The notes under the pieces: model-generated | Seen by the model: the letters and a program-made list of their open reading frames with translations, nothing else | Told to the model about the DNA's origin: nothing | Databases searched by the model: none | Program-made: the position numbers and the translations under genes | From: Clostridiales bacterium | GTDB taxonomy: Bacteria; Bacillota; Clostridia; Lachnospirales; Lachnospiraceae | Assembly: GCA_021202925.1 (NCBI GenBank) | Contig: JAJQCD010000037.1 | Coordinates: 1-64,000 of the forward strand | Direction: 5' to 3' | Length of the DNA: 64,000 nucleotides | Part shown: positions 42,322 to 51,282 of the stretch, one piece after another | Numbering within the stretch: the first letter of the stretch is position 1 | Layout: every line of letters starts with the position of its first letter

Positions 42322-43455
42322 ATGAAGCATGTTTGTTTAAAGATGACCTTGCTTGCGGCGGCGATTTCGTCCGTGCTCTCCTTTTCCGCATTGGCGGCGA
42401 TTGACATCACGGCCGTGGACGTTCAGGCGATTCCGAGCAGCGAGGAAGTGGTTGCCGGAAGCTGCGAATCTCCGGAATTTTACAGTGACAGCACGATGTA
42501 TTCGGTTTCGTATGAGGATATTTCCACATCAGACAGTGAAAATCCCAAGAAAGAACGTACCTATGAGATTCGCCTGAATGCGAATACCGGTTATACGTTT
42601 CCGAACGAAGACAGTGTTACGGTGAATGTCTCCGGTGTGAACAGCATTACCAAAAAGGATACGGAAGATGAAACGACGTTTATCATCCGGGTGAAGGCAT
42701 ACCCATATTATCAGTGGCCGGAAGTGGAAGATATCGAAGAGGATGAGAAGAAAATCAAATGGGAGAAGGGCTACGCTTCCAAGTGGGAATATGTCATTGA
42801 GTGGGAGGATACCAGCGGTAACGATAAGACAAAGCATGGCACGACCACAAACAATTACATCAATGTCAGTTCTTACAACAAGGAATACACCGGGAATAAC
42901 AGCGATAAGCAGGATGCGAGCGTAACCGGATTCGCGATCCGGGCGATCGGGGATGCGGGAAGCAACAAAAATGTTGCGAACGGCGTATGGACCGGAGACG
43001 CGGATTACAGCGAGTACGATGAAAATTATGGTACCTGGCAGGATGCGTTCGAAGATTCCACAACCAGCAGCACGCAGACGTCCGAGAGTACCAGTTCGGC
43101 GTCCGGACTGCCCTCTTATGTGGTGACCGGGATGTGGAACAGTGACAGCGAAGGGCGTTGGAGTTTTGTGGATTCTGATGGGCATTTGTATCAGAATGAG
43201 TGGGCCGCCGTGGACAATTCCATGTACGCGGATACGGCGTCCGGGCAGCCGCTGTTTCAGTGGTTCCTGTTCGACGCGGATGGTTATATGTACACCGGGT
43301 GGTATCAGGACGAATCGACCGGCTATCGGTACTATCTGCAGGAGAGCAGCGACGGTCAGCGGGGGCGAATGGTGACAGGAGCTTATACCATCGATGGAGT
43401 CACTTACAATTTCAGCGAGGTGTCGGATGGATCTCTCGGACATCTGATTGAGTAG
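42322..43455 (+). CDS. Secreted protein with C-terminal cell-wall-binding repeats
   Basis: A 377-residue exported protein: signal peptide (cleavage after SALA, about residue 25), an unrecognised acidic beta-rich domain (26-235), a Ser/Thr linker (about 235-265) and aromatic/Gly repeats of the choline- or glucan-binding type (GRWSFVDSDGHLYQNEWAAV, then QWFLFDADGYMYTGWYQDE). Such repeats hold proteins on the wall non-covalently; the ligand in this lineage is unknown. AGGAGGA precedes the ATG. Similar layouts occur at 45258 and 51283. Confidence 0.8.
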   Translation: MKHVCLKMTLLAAAISSVLSFSALAAIDITAVDVQAIPSSEEVVAGSCESPEFYSDSTMYSVSYEDISTSDSENPKKERTYEIRLNANTGYTFPNEDSVTVNVSGVNSITKKDTEDETTFIIRVKAYPYYQWPEVEDIEEDEKKIKWEKGYASKWEYVIEWEDTSGNDKTKHGTTTNNYINVSSYNKEYTGNNSDKQDASVTGFAIRAIGDAGSNKNVANGVWTGDADYSEYDENYGTWQDAFEDSTTSSTQTSESTSSASGLPSYVVTGMWNSDSEGRWSFVDSDGHLYQNEWAAVDNSMYADTASGQPLFQWFLFDADGYMYTGWYQDESTGYRYYLQESSDGQRGRMVTGAYTIDGVTYNFSEVSDGSLGHLIE

Positions 43456-43537
43456 CGGACTCTGCGATATCTGAAAATTTCCGCTGGACAAAGGCGGATA
43501 TTGGTGCTAGACTGACAGTATCAAAAAGACATGTAAA

Positions 43538-43630
43538 AAGAGGGAGCTCGTATGGCGGGCTGAGAGGAAGTTATCGAACTTCGACCTTTATCACCTGATT
43601 TGGGTAATGCCAACGTAGGGATCATATGTG
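43538..43630 (+). promoter_or_regulatory. TPP riboswitch (THI element)
   Basis: Conserved blocks are in order: AGGGAGCTCG, GGCTGAGAGG, GACCTTTATCACCTGATTTG and GGGTAATGCCAACGTAGGGA. The aptamer is followed by a terminator and then thiC, so thiamine pyrophosphate should switch transcription off. Confidence 0.95.
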
Positions 43631-43655
43631 AATGCGGATAAGCAAGGAAGACAGG

Positions 43656-43702
43656 CGACGTCCCGTGTAAGCGTATATTCTTACACGGGGCGTCGTTTTT
43701 TG
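43656..43702 (+). terminator. TPP riboswitch terminator
   Basis: GACGTCCCGTGTAAG pairs with CTTACACGGGGCGTC (one G-T), followed by GTTTTTTG. It lies between the aptamer and thiC. Confidence 0.9.
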
Positions 43703-43798
43703 TACGGAATTGCAGGAACATTCGTGTTTCTGTCGTTCTGTGGGAAACAGCAGAGGTTATTCGGAACCGGGCGTTACATGGGAGAGGAGCTATGAAAC

Positions 43799-45109
43799 AT
43801 GAGAGAGTATACGACACAGATGGATGCGGCGAGAAAGCACATCATTACGCCGGAGATGGAGTCGGCGGCCAGGAAAGAGCAGATGGAGCCGGAGAAACTG
43901 CGCGCACTGATTGCGGAGGGCCGGGCGATCATTCCCTGCAACCGTCTGCATACCTGCATTGAGCCAAATGCGATCGGCTCCATGCTGAAGACGAAGATTA
44001 ATGTCAACCTGGGAACGTCGAGAGACTGGAGCGATCTGGATATGGAGGTGCAGAAAGTCAACGATGCCGTTAAGATGGGCGCGGAATCCATCATGGATTT
44101 GAGTTCATGTGGGGATACGAGAAAGTTCCGCCGGAAGCTGACAAGTGAGTGCCCGGCGATGATCGGGACGGTGCCGATCTATGATGCAGTGGTCTATTAT
44201 CGTAAGCCGTTGAAGGATATCACCGCTCAGGAGTGGCTGGATATCGTGGAGATGCACGCGAAGGACGGTGTGGATTTCATGACGATCCATATTGGAATTA
44301 ACCGGAATACGGCGGAACGGTTCAAGAAGAATAAACGGCTGATGAATATTGTATCCAGGGGAGGTTCCATTATCTTTGCCTGGATGCAGATGACGGGGCA
44401 GGAGAATCCATTCTACGAGTATTATGACCGGGTGCTGGAAATCTGCCGGGAGTATGACGTGACGATCAGTCTGGGTGATGCGTGCCGTCCGGGGTGTCTG
44501 GCAGATGCGACGGATGCGTCTCAGATTGAGGAGCTGGTAACGCTCGGTGAACTGACGACACGCGCCTGGGCGCAGGATGTGCAGGTGATGATCGAAGGAC
44601 CGGGGCATGTGCCGATGGATCAGATCGCTGCAAATATGAAGATTCAGCAGACGATCTGTAAGGGGGCACCGTTCTATGTACTTGGGCCGCTGGTGACCGA
44701 TATCGCTCCCGGTTATGACCACATTACGGCAGCCATCGGCGGAGCGATCGCCGCGGCGAACGGAGCATCTTTCCTCTGTTATGTGACACCCGCGGAGCAT
44801 CTGCGCCTGCCGGATGTGGATGATGTGAAGGAAGGCATCATCGCTTCCCGGATTGCGGCGCATGCGGCGGATATCGCCAAGGGCGTGAAGGGCGCGATGG
44901 ACTGGGATCTCGCGATGGCAGCGGCGAGAAAGAAGCTTGACTGGGAAGCGCAGTTTGACCTCGCGATCGACCCGGAAAAGGCGCGTGCGTACCGTGCGTC
45001 GGCGAAACCGGAAAAAGAGGATACCTGTTCCATGTGCGGCAATTTCTGTGCGGTCAAGAATATGAATAAGATTCTGGACGGAGAGATTGTCAATATATTT
45101 GATGAGTGA
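43799..45109 (+). CDS. thiC: Phosphomethylpyrimidine synthase ThiC
   Basis: A 436-residue radical-SAM enzyme that turns aminoimidazole ribotide into the pyrimidine half of thiamine. The C-terminal [11 protein letters not shown] (CX2CX4C) binds the 4Fe-4S cluster; [20 protein letters not shown] and [11 protein letters not shown] are family motifs. No other thi genes lie beside it. Control by the upstream TPP riboswitch is direct from the sequence. Confidence 0.97.
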   Translation: MREYTTQMDAARKHIITPEMESAARKEQMEPEKLRALIAEGRAIIPCNRLHTCIEPNAIGSMLKTKINVNLGTSRDWSDLDMEVQKVNDAVKMGAESIMDLSSCGDTRKFRRKLTSECPAMIGTVPIYDAVVYYRKPLKDITAQEWLDIVEMHAKDGVDFMTIHIGINRNTAERFKKNKRLMNIVSRGGSIIFAWMQMTGQENPFYEYYDRVLEICREYDVTISLGDACRPGCLADATDASQIEELVTLGELTTRAWAQDVQVMIEGPGHVPMDQIAANMKIQQTICKGAPFYVLGPLVTDIAPGYDHITAAIGGAIAAANGASFLCYVTPAEHLRLPDVDDVKEGIIASRIAAHAADIAKGVKGAMDWDLAMAAARKKLDWEAQFDLAIDPEKARAYRASAKPEKEDTCSMCGNFCAVKNMNKILDGEIVNIFDE

Positions 45110-45120
45110 GACTGAGTGGT

Positions 45121-45168
45121 GACGGTTCGGGCTGTGCATATGGATGCATGGCCCGAACCGTCTCTTAT
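45121..45168 (+). terminator. Hairpin after thiC
   Basis: GACGGTTCGGGC pairs with GCCCGAACCGTC; a short CTCTTATGTT tail follows. Confidence 0.65.
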
Positions 45169-45180
45169 GTTATCTGATGC

Positions 45181-45209
45181 TTGACACAACTTGCTGAATC
45201 GGGTACGAT
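45181..45209 (+). promoter_or_regulatory. Promoter for the secreted protein pair at 45258 and 45914
   Basis: TTGACA (45181-45186), 17-base spacer, TACGAT (45204-45209). Confidence 0.75.
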
Positions 45210-45257
45210 AGGATAAGAAAGCATGGGGTATCATTTTCAGGAAGGAGGAACAGGTTC

Positions 45258-45881
45258 ATGAAAAAAGGATGGGGACTTGCTGCTCTTACCGGTATATTTG
45301 CAGTCTGGATGGCCGCGGAGGCGCTGGCCGGGCAATGGGTATCGGATGAGACCGGCAAATGGTGGCAGAACGAGGATGGAAGCTGGTATACAGACGGCTG
45401 GCAGTGGCTGGACACGGATGGAGATGGCGTGTCGGAGTGCTACTATTTTGATACGGACGGATATCTGCTGACGGATACGGAGACGCCGGACGGATATCAG
45501 GTCAATGCGAACGGCGCGTGGATTGTGGACGGGACAGTTCAGTCACAGGGGAGTGCGACGCAGTTTGTCGGCGTGGATACACAAACGACGGAGGAGAATT
45601 CTTCTGGCAAATATAAAGATGATTATAGTGGAATGTACATTCTTCCGGCGCCGGATGGAGATATCCGCTACCTGACCATCGCCTATAATGAAGCGACGAA
45701 CAGCATTTCCGTTTCGTTCGGCCATGATTCCGATCGATATGTCTACTGGGGTGTATCCAATGGGTTGACGTATTTTGACCTGGATTCCGATGAGGACAAC
45801 GCGTCGGTCGCCTTCTCGGCACCCGGTGTGGTCCGCTGGAAGAATTATGACGGCGAGTGGCTGTATGTCGAGCGAGAGTGA
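45258..45881 (+). CDS. Secreted protein with N-terminal cell-wall-binding repeats and unknown C-terminal domain
   Basis: A 207-residue protein: signal peptide to ALAG (about residue 25), then two wall-binding repeats (GKWWQNEDGSWYTDGWQWLD and a YYFDTDGYLLTDTETPDGY unit, 30-85), a short linker and a C-terminal beta-rich domain (about 115-207) that I do not recognise. The TPDGY-NA/S-G-W unit is nearly the same as the C-terminal unit of the protein at 51283, so the family is related. It lies 32 bases before the M4 protease gene and is probably co-transcribed with it. Confidence 0.78.
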   Translation: MKKGWGLAALTGIFAVWMAAEALAGQWVSDETGKWWQNEDGSWYTDGWQWLDTDGDGVSECYYFDTDGYLLTDTETPDGYQVNANGAWIVDGTVQSQGSATQFVGVDTQTTEENSSGKYKDDYSGMYILPAPDGDIRYLTIAYNEATNSISVSFGHDSDRYVYWGVSNGLTYFDLDSDEDNASVAFSAPGVVRWKNYDGEWLYVERE

Positions 45882-45913
45882 CCGGAAGACGGTAAGAGTA
45901 TAAGGGGATTGAG

Positions 45914-48900
45914 ATGAAAAAGCAGAGGATGCGGTGGGTCGGTTTGGCCTGCCTGATTGTGGTATGTTTTGTTCAGATATTTTCGGTGTGTGCGGCAATG
46001 GCTGCCGAGGATTTCTATTCGATCCATGTTGGCGAGACCGTGAATCTGAAGGTTTCCGGCGGTTGGTTTTCTGCTACGGACTGGGTCAGTTCGGACGAGA
46101 CGGTTGTTGAGGTGTCTTCCAAAGGTCTGGCTGTTGGTACAGGCGAAGGGGAAGCGACGATTACAGCGACGACAGTATCGGCGTTTTCTTACTTTTTGTA
46201 TCGTATAGGGTTGCGTGATTCCGATCACAGTACGATCCGGATATTTCAGTTTGAGGTGTCCGCAGATGAAATTGTAGAGGGGTCCGAGGCTGATGTGACA
46301 GGTGAAGCGGATGCGGAGGGTGAGATTGACGCACCAGATGAGACCGATGAGACGGAGTACAGTCTCCGTGTCGGGGAGAGCCTGGCGTTGCCGGTTGCGT
46401 CGGCGCAAGCCCGGTGGCGGTCGTCGGATGACGGGGTTGCGGTGGTGTCAGATGACGGTACAGTGACCGGTGTGGGCAACGGAGATGCGATAATCACGGT
46501 GAGTTCGGGTAACAGCGACAGCCCGTCCGGCGGTCTGTTGCGGAGCCTGATCCGAAGGGTTCTCAGTTTTCTGGGGATATATCGGCCGTCTGAGGATGCA
46601 GATACAGACGTTGCTGCGGTGACGTATATGGTTCATGTGAAGGAGCGGAGTGAGTCTTATACCGTTTTCTTCGAGACGGATGGCGGCAGTGAGATCGAGC
46701 CGGTTCAGGTTGAAGAGGGAGGTACGCTTTCCGATCCGGGTGAGCCGGTAAAGGACGGTTTCCTTTTCAGCGGATGGTATGTGGATGCGGAACAGTCCGA
46801 ATATTTCACCTTCGAAGGAGATGTGATCGTCTCGGATACGACGCTGTATGCCGGGTGGATTGCTGACGATGCGGATATGATTGTGGCGGAATATGCTGCT
46901 GGCATGCTGGTGATTGAATATGCGCAGGGAGATTCGGCGGAGCATGTAACAAGAGACATTGGATTGCCGTTGGCTGTGGATGGCGTGGATGATATCGGGA
47001 TATCCTGGAGCAGCAGCATGGAATCTGTCCTGACGGCGGATGGCGTGGTTGTCCGTCCGGAGGAGGATATGGATGTGACTATGACCGTTTCCGTGTCCTG
47101 TGGGGACGCAGTCACGGAACGTGTCTTTACGCTGTGCGTCATTCACAGGAATCAACGGAATGCGGATGAGATATCCAATCATTCCGTAATTGACATTCAG
47201 CAGATGAATGATTACGATGCGGAGATTGTTTATAATGAAGAGCAGACGCAGGTGACATCCATTGACGGTCAATACAGTGAGATCGTGGTTGAGAATGCGG
47301 ATGACGCATTGGACGTGCTTCAGAATATTCATTCGGTTATCGGTTTGTCAGACCCGTATGAGGAGACAGAACTGCAGGTAGTCAATTCGGATGAATATGG
47401 GGCAGAGTATACGTTTAATCAGATGTATCAGGGATATCAGGTTTATGGACGTAGAATTACCGTCTCCGCTGACGCCGAAGGCTGTACCGATTTCCTGACG
47501 TCAGGCATTCTTGCGACCAGCGTCATTGAGAGTGCGCAGCCCTCGGTCGTCCTTTCAGCGGAGGAAGCGCAGAGCCGTGCGTTGGAAGACTGCGGTGGCA
47601 GCTGTGAGGTCACGGGAAACGTGGAGATTGTGTTGTATTCGCTGAATGATTTTGCGGACGTTCCTGTTTATGCGTATCTCGTTCCGGTAGAGGGAGAGGA
47701 TCGGGATGGGGAATACAGAAACGGAAAGGTCTTTGTGAACGCGGAAAATGGAGAGATTATCCTGTTCGAGACAAATTACATTTCCGATTCGGTGAAGCAG
47801 GGGAGCGGCAAGGATGAGCTGGGCAATCAGGTATCCTTCCCGATCCGCTTTACCTGGACGGATTTCTGGTTTTATTATATGACGGATACATCCAGGCACA
47901 TTGTGATGTATGACGGAAATGGACTGCTGCCGGATGGCAGAATCGGAAGCGAATTCAATCTGTGGCTGGATCATCAGGCGATTTCAGCGTACACGAATAT
48001 GCGCACGATCATACAGTGGTGGAAGGATACCTTTAACCGGGATTCGCTGGACAACAATGGCATGACGCTGCGGGTCATCGCGCATCAGGAAACGTTAAGT
48101 GTATCATCGAACAATGCCTGGTGGGACGGTGTGGATGCGATCCATATTACGGACGCCAGCGGAAATGTTGTGAAATATTCACGCGCAGTAGCGACGGATG
48201 TGCTGACGCATGAATCGACGCACGGCGTTGTTCAGTACATAACCGGCGGACTCGCCTATCAGAACGCGCCGGGAGCGATCAATGAGGGGTATGCGGATCT
48301 GTTCGGATGTTTCATGAACCAAAACTGGACGCATGGAGAAGCGCTGTATACCTCTTCGTCGACAAACAGTAACGGGGTGCTGATCAACTGCACCAGGAAT
48401 GTTGCAGATCCGGATGACACACATGCGCTCAGTAAGGGACCGGATCGGCTGAGTGATCCGCTCTATCATGATTATACAAATGATGCGGCTCCGGATGAGA
48501 GTAATGATTATGGCGGTGTGCATACCAACGGCTCCCTGGTTTCCCATGCGGGTTATCTGATGCACAGCTATGGAATGAGCTGGGCGACGCTGCAGAAGCT
48601 CTGGTATAAATCATTATCAATGGGATACGACAACACAAGTACATTTTTTTCCGTGCGGGAGAATGTTCTGAAAGCGGCAAAGAAAATCAAGCTGTCGGAA
48701 ACCGAGATCGAGAGAATCAAACGCGCGTTTGACGAGGAGGAAATCTATGACCGCGGTACATTGACCGGAACGGTGATGGACTCAGACGGTCAGCGGATCA
48801 GCGGCGCGGTGGTATCCGTCTATGATGGTGACAATGTGGTGGAAAGCTCCGTGACGGGAGAAGAGGGCGAGTATAGCTTTTATGTTGACAGCGGCACCTA

Positions 48901-49705
48901 TACTGCTGTGATTACGGCAGAGGAATATGTGGATTTTTCATCTGCTGTGACCATCACGCGGGATACGGAGACAACCCTGCTTGCCGTGCTGGTAAAAGAA
49001 GGAGAGGGAACCGCGGAAGGCACGATTGTCAGTGCGACGACGGCGATGCCGCTCGACGCGGTTACGCTGAACATCCGGGAGGGATTTAATATCACAGGCG
49101 GGGATATCCTTGCATCCACGGTCACGGACGGAAGCGGGAATTATTCCATTTCGCTTGATGCCGGATATTATACCTTCCAGATGCAGAGGGAGGATTACAC
49201 GGAAACGTCGATGAATATCGTGGTTGAGGGTGGCCAGACGGTGACCGCCAATGGTTCCATGTCACCGATTATGGACAGCGACGTATACCGGGTGGTGCTG
49301 ACGTGGGGATTGATGCCATTTGACCTGGACTCGCACCTGGAAGGAAAAACCGGTGATGGAACCGGCTTCCATATTTATTTCCATGATAAATATGCAGCAG
49401 ATTCTGAGGGGACGGAGATTGGAAATCTGGATGTGGACGATACCACAAGCTATGGACCGGAAACGATTACGTTCCATGTGGATACGGACGGAAGCTATTA
49501 TTATTATGTGTATCGGTATTCCATGTTTGGTGTTTTGGCTCAATCTTCAGCCAATGTCAAGGTATATTGTGGAGATGTTCTTGTCGGAGATTATGATATC
49601 GACGCAACGGCGGACAGTTCGTATCGGTACTGGAATGTGTTCAAAATTGTGAATGGTATCTTTGCAACAACTGATACGGTGACTTCCAGCGCGAGCCGGA
49701 ACTGA
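45914..49705 (+). CDS. Large secreted multidomain M4 (thermolysin-family) metalloprotease
   Basis: A 1263-residue exported protein. Order: signal peptide (1-32), two BIG2-like Ig modules (about 33-105 and 145-235), one InlB B-type repeat (about 245-305; GFLFSGWYVDAE), a further Ig-like module, a propeptide-type FTP/PepSY region (about 420-620) and the catalytic domain with zinc motif HESTH (766-770) and downstream glutamate in NEGYADLFG (791). Two carboxypeptidase regulatory-like beta sandwiches (about 945-1110) and a final beta domain (about 1115-1263) follow. It would be made as a zymogen and cleave extracellular proteins. No LPXTG anchor is visible. Confidence 0.88.
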   Translation: MKKQRMRWVGLACLIVVCFVQIFSVCAAMAAEDFYSIHVGETVNLKVSGGWFSATDWVSSDETVVEVSSKGLAVGTGEGEATITATTVSAFSYFLYRIGLRDSDHSTIRIFQFEVSADEIVEGSEADVTGEADAEGEIDAPDETDETEYSLRVGESLALPVASAQARWRSSDDGVAVVSDDGTVTGVGNGDAIITVSSGNSDSPSGGLLRSLIRRVLSFLGIYRPSEDADTDVAAVTYMVHVKERSESYTVFFETDGGSEIEPVQVEEGGTLSDPGEPVKDGFLFSGWYVDAEQSEYFTFEGDVIVSDTTLYAGWIADDADMIVAEYAAGMLVIEYAQGDSAEHVTRDIGLPLAVDGVDDIGISWSSSMESVLTADGVVVRPEEDMDVTMTVSVSCGDAVTERVFTLCVIHRNQRNADEISNHSVIDIQQMNDYDAEIVYNEEQTQVTSIDGQYSEIVVENADDALDVLQNIHSVIGLSDPYEETELQVVNSDEYGAEYTFNQMYQGYQVYGRRITVSADAEGCTDFLTSGILATSVIESAQPSVVLSAEEAQSRALEDCGGSCEVTGNVEIVLYSLNDFADVPVYAYLVPVEGEDRDGEYRNGKVFVNAENGEIILFETNYISDSVKQGSGKDELGNQVSFPIRFTWTDFWFYYMTDTSRHIVMYDGNGLLPDGRIGSEFNLWLDHQAISAYTNMRTIIQWWKDTFNRDSLDNNGMTLRVIAHQETLSVSSNNAWWDGVDAIHITDASGNVVKYSRAVATDVLTHESTHGVVQYITGGLAYQNAPGAINEGYADLFGCFMNQNWTHGEALYTSSSTNSNGVLINCTRNVADPDDTHALSKGPDRLSDPLYHDYTNDAAPDESNDYGGVHTNGSLVSHAGYLMHSYGMSWATLQKLWYKSLSMGYDNTSTFFSVRENVLKAAKKIKLSETEIERIKRAFDEEEIYDRGTLTGTVMDSDGQRISGAVVSVYDGDNVVESSVTGEEGEYSFYVDSGTYTAVITAEEYVDFSSAVTITRDTETTLLAVLVKEGEGTAEGTIVSATTAMPLDAVTLNIREGFNITGGDILASTVTDGSGNYSISLDAGYYTFQMQREDYTETSMNIVVEGGQTVTANGSMSPIMDSDVYRVVLTWGLMPFDLDSHLEGKTGDGTGFHIYFHDKYAADSEGTEIGNLDVDDTTSYGPETITFHVDTDGSYYYYVYRYSMFGVLAQSSANVKVYCGDVLVGDYDIDATADSSYRYWNVFKIVNGIFATTDTVTSSASRN

Positions 49706-49719
49706 CAGCATTGCCGTGC

Positions 49720-49748
49720 TTGACAAATGCTGCCCGAGACGTTATAAT
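49720..49748 (+). promoter_or_regulatory. Promoter of tyrS
   Basis: Consensus TTGACA (49720-49725), 17-base spacer, consensus TATAAT (49743-49748). Confidence 0.88.
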
Positions 49749-49772
49749 CAACCCCATGAGCGGCGAGTCTGA

Positions 49773-49812
49773 CCCTCGTCCTTATTGTATGGATAAGGAC
49801 GGGGGTTTTATC
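49773..49812 (+). terminator. Terminator-like hairpin in the tyrS leader
   Basis: CCCTCGTCCTTAT pairs with ATAAGGACGGGGG, followed by TTTTATCTT, only about 20 bases after the expected transcription start. No T-box bulge or AGGGTGGNACCGCG sequence is present. Confidence 0.65.
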
Positions 49813-49848
49813 TTATCAGGAGAGAAAAGAAAAGGAGCAGAAAGTACG

Positions 49849-51072
49849 ATGAACTGTTATGACGAACTGGTTGCGCGTGGCCTGATTGCGCAGGTCACGA
49901 ACGAGGAAGAGATCCGCAAAATGGTGAATGCCGGTCAGGCGACGTTTTATATTGGTTTTGATCCGACGGCAGACAGTCTTCATGTGGGACACTTTATGGC
50001 ACTGTGTCTGATGAAGCGTCTGCAGATGGCGGGGAACAAGCCGATTGCCCTGATCGGCGGCGGCACAGGTATGATCGGCGATCCGTCCGGGAGAAGCGAC
50101 ATGCGCCAGATGATGACGGAAGAAACGATTCAGCACAACTGTGACTGTTTCCGGAAGCAGATGAGCCGCTTCATTGATTTTGGCGAGGGCAAGGCTCTGA
50201 TGGTGAATAATGCTGACTGGCTGCTGAAGCTCAACTATGTAGAACTGCTGCGTGAGGTGGGGGCATGCTTTTCCGTCAATAATATGCTGCGTGCAGAGTG
50301 TTACAAGCAGCGCATGGAGAAGGGCCTGAGCTTCCTGGAGTTTAATTACATGATCATGCAGAGCTATGATTTCTATATGCTGTTCCAGAAGTATGGCTGC
50401 AACATGCAGTTTGGCGGCGACGATCAGTGGAGCAATATGCTTGGCGGTACCGAGCTGATCCGCAGAAAACTGGGCAAGGATGCGCATGCGATGACCATTA
50501 CACTTCTGCTGAATTCGGAAGGCAAGAAGATGGGCAAGACACAGTCCGGTGCGGTGTGGCTGGATCCGGAGAAGACGACGCCGTTCGATTTTTATCAGTA
50601 CTGGAGAAATGTAAGCGATGCCGATGTATTGAAATGCCTGCGGATGCTGACGTTCCTGCCTCTTGAGCAGATCGATGAAATGGATCGGTGGGAAGGAAGC
50701 CAGCTGAATACGGCCAAGGAGATTCTGGCATATGAACTGACCAATCTGGTGCATGGCGAAGAGGAAGCAAAGAAGGCCCAGACAGCAGCGAGGGCACTCT
50801 TCACCGGGCAGGGAAATCTGGATAATATGCCAAAATACCAGCTTGCGGATGAAGATTTCACAGACGGTGCCATCGATATTCTGGCCGTGCTGCAGAAGTC
50901 CGGCCTGGCGGCGTCCCGTTCGGATGCGAGGAGAAATGTGGAACAGGGCGGCGTGTCCGTGGATGGCAAGCAGGTGAAGGATATCAAGACGGTCTACCGG
51001 AAAGAGGACTTTGCGGGCGATGGTCTGGTATTCAAACGTGGTAAGAAGAATTTTATGAAGATTACGGTTTAA
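49849..51072 (+). CDS. tyrS: Tyrosyl-tRNA synthetase
   Basis: A 407-residue class I synthetase that charges tRNA-Tyr. The HIGH-type motif is in DSLHVGHFMAL, the KMSKS-type motif is GKKMGKTQSG, and a C-terminal S4 RNA-binding domain (SRSDARRNVEQGGVSVDGKQ) is intact. AAAGGAG before the ATG at 49849 sets the start; an in-frame extension back to 49711 crosses the leader hairpin and is unlikely to be translated. Strong promoter, terminator after. Confidence 0.97.
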   Translation: MNCYDELVARGLIAQVTNEEEIRKMVNAGQATFYIGFDPTADSLHVGHFMALCLMKRLQMAGNKPIALIGGGTGMIGDPSGRSDMRQMMTEETIQHNCDCFRKQMSRFIDFGEGKALMVNNADWLLKLNYVELLREVGACFSVNNMLRAECYKQRMEKGLSFLEFNYMIMQSYDFYMLFQKYGCNMQFGGDDQWSNMLGGTELIRRKLGKDAHAMTITLLLNSEGKKMGKTQSGAVWLDPEKTTPFDFYQYWRNVSDADVLKCLRMLTFLPLEQIDEMDRWEGSQLNTAKEILAYELTNLVHGEEEAKKAQTAARALFTGQGNLDNMPKYQLADEDFTDGAIDILAVLQKSGLAASRSDARRNVEQGGVSVDGKQVKDIKTVYRKEDFAGDGLVFKRGKKNFMKITV

Positions 51073-51092
51073 ATACGGAAGCGGAAGAAGGA

Positions 51093-51131
51093 TTTGAGGA
51101 GGGAGTGTGCGCACTTCCCTCCTCAAAAATT
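51093..51131 (+). terminator. Terminator after tyrS
   Basis: TTTGAGGAGGGA pairs with TCCCTCCTCAAA, followed by AATTT. Confidence 0.75.
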
Positions 51132-51282
51132 TCACAAAATTTCACAGAATGGACACGGTTTCGCATGGAAATCTTAATGAATTCTAAAGCAAATTGTGGT
51201 AAGATAAACACATGTAACCCGACAAAGCAAAAAGGAGCAAGGCGGGAAAGCGGATTTTCCGGAAGGACAGGAGGAGAAGGAC

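Noticed and set aside
49711-49848. N-terminal extension of tyrS by 46 codons
   Set aside because: It crosses the promoter -10 region and the leader hairpin and has no ribosome site; AAAGGAG marks the start at 49849.
49750-49848. T-box riboswitch ahead of tyrS
   Set aside because: The leader is too short and lacks the AGGGTGGNACCGCG box and specifier stem.
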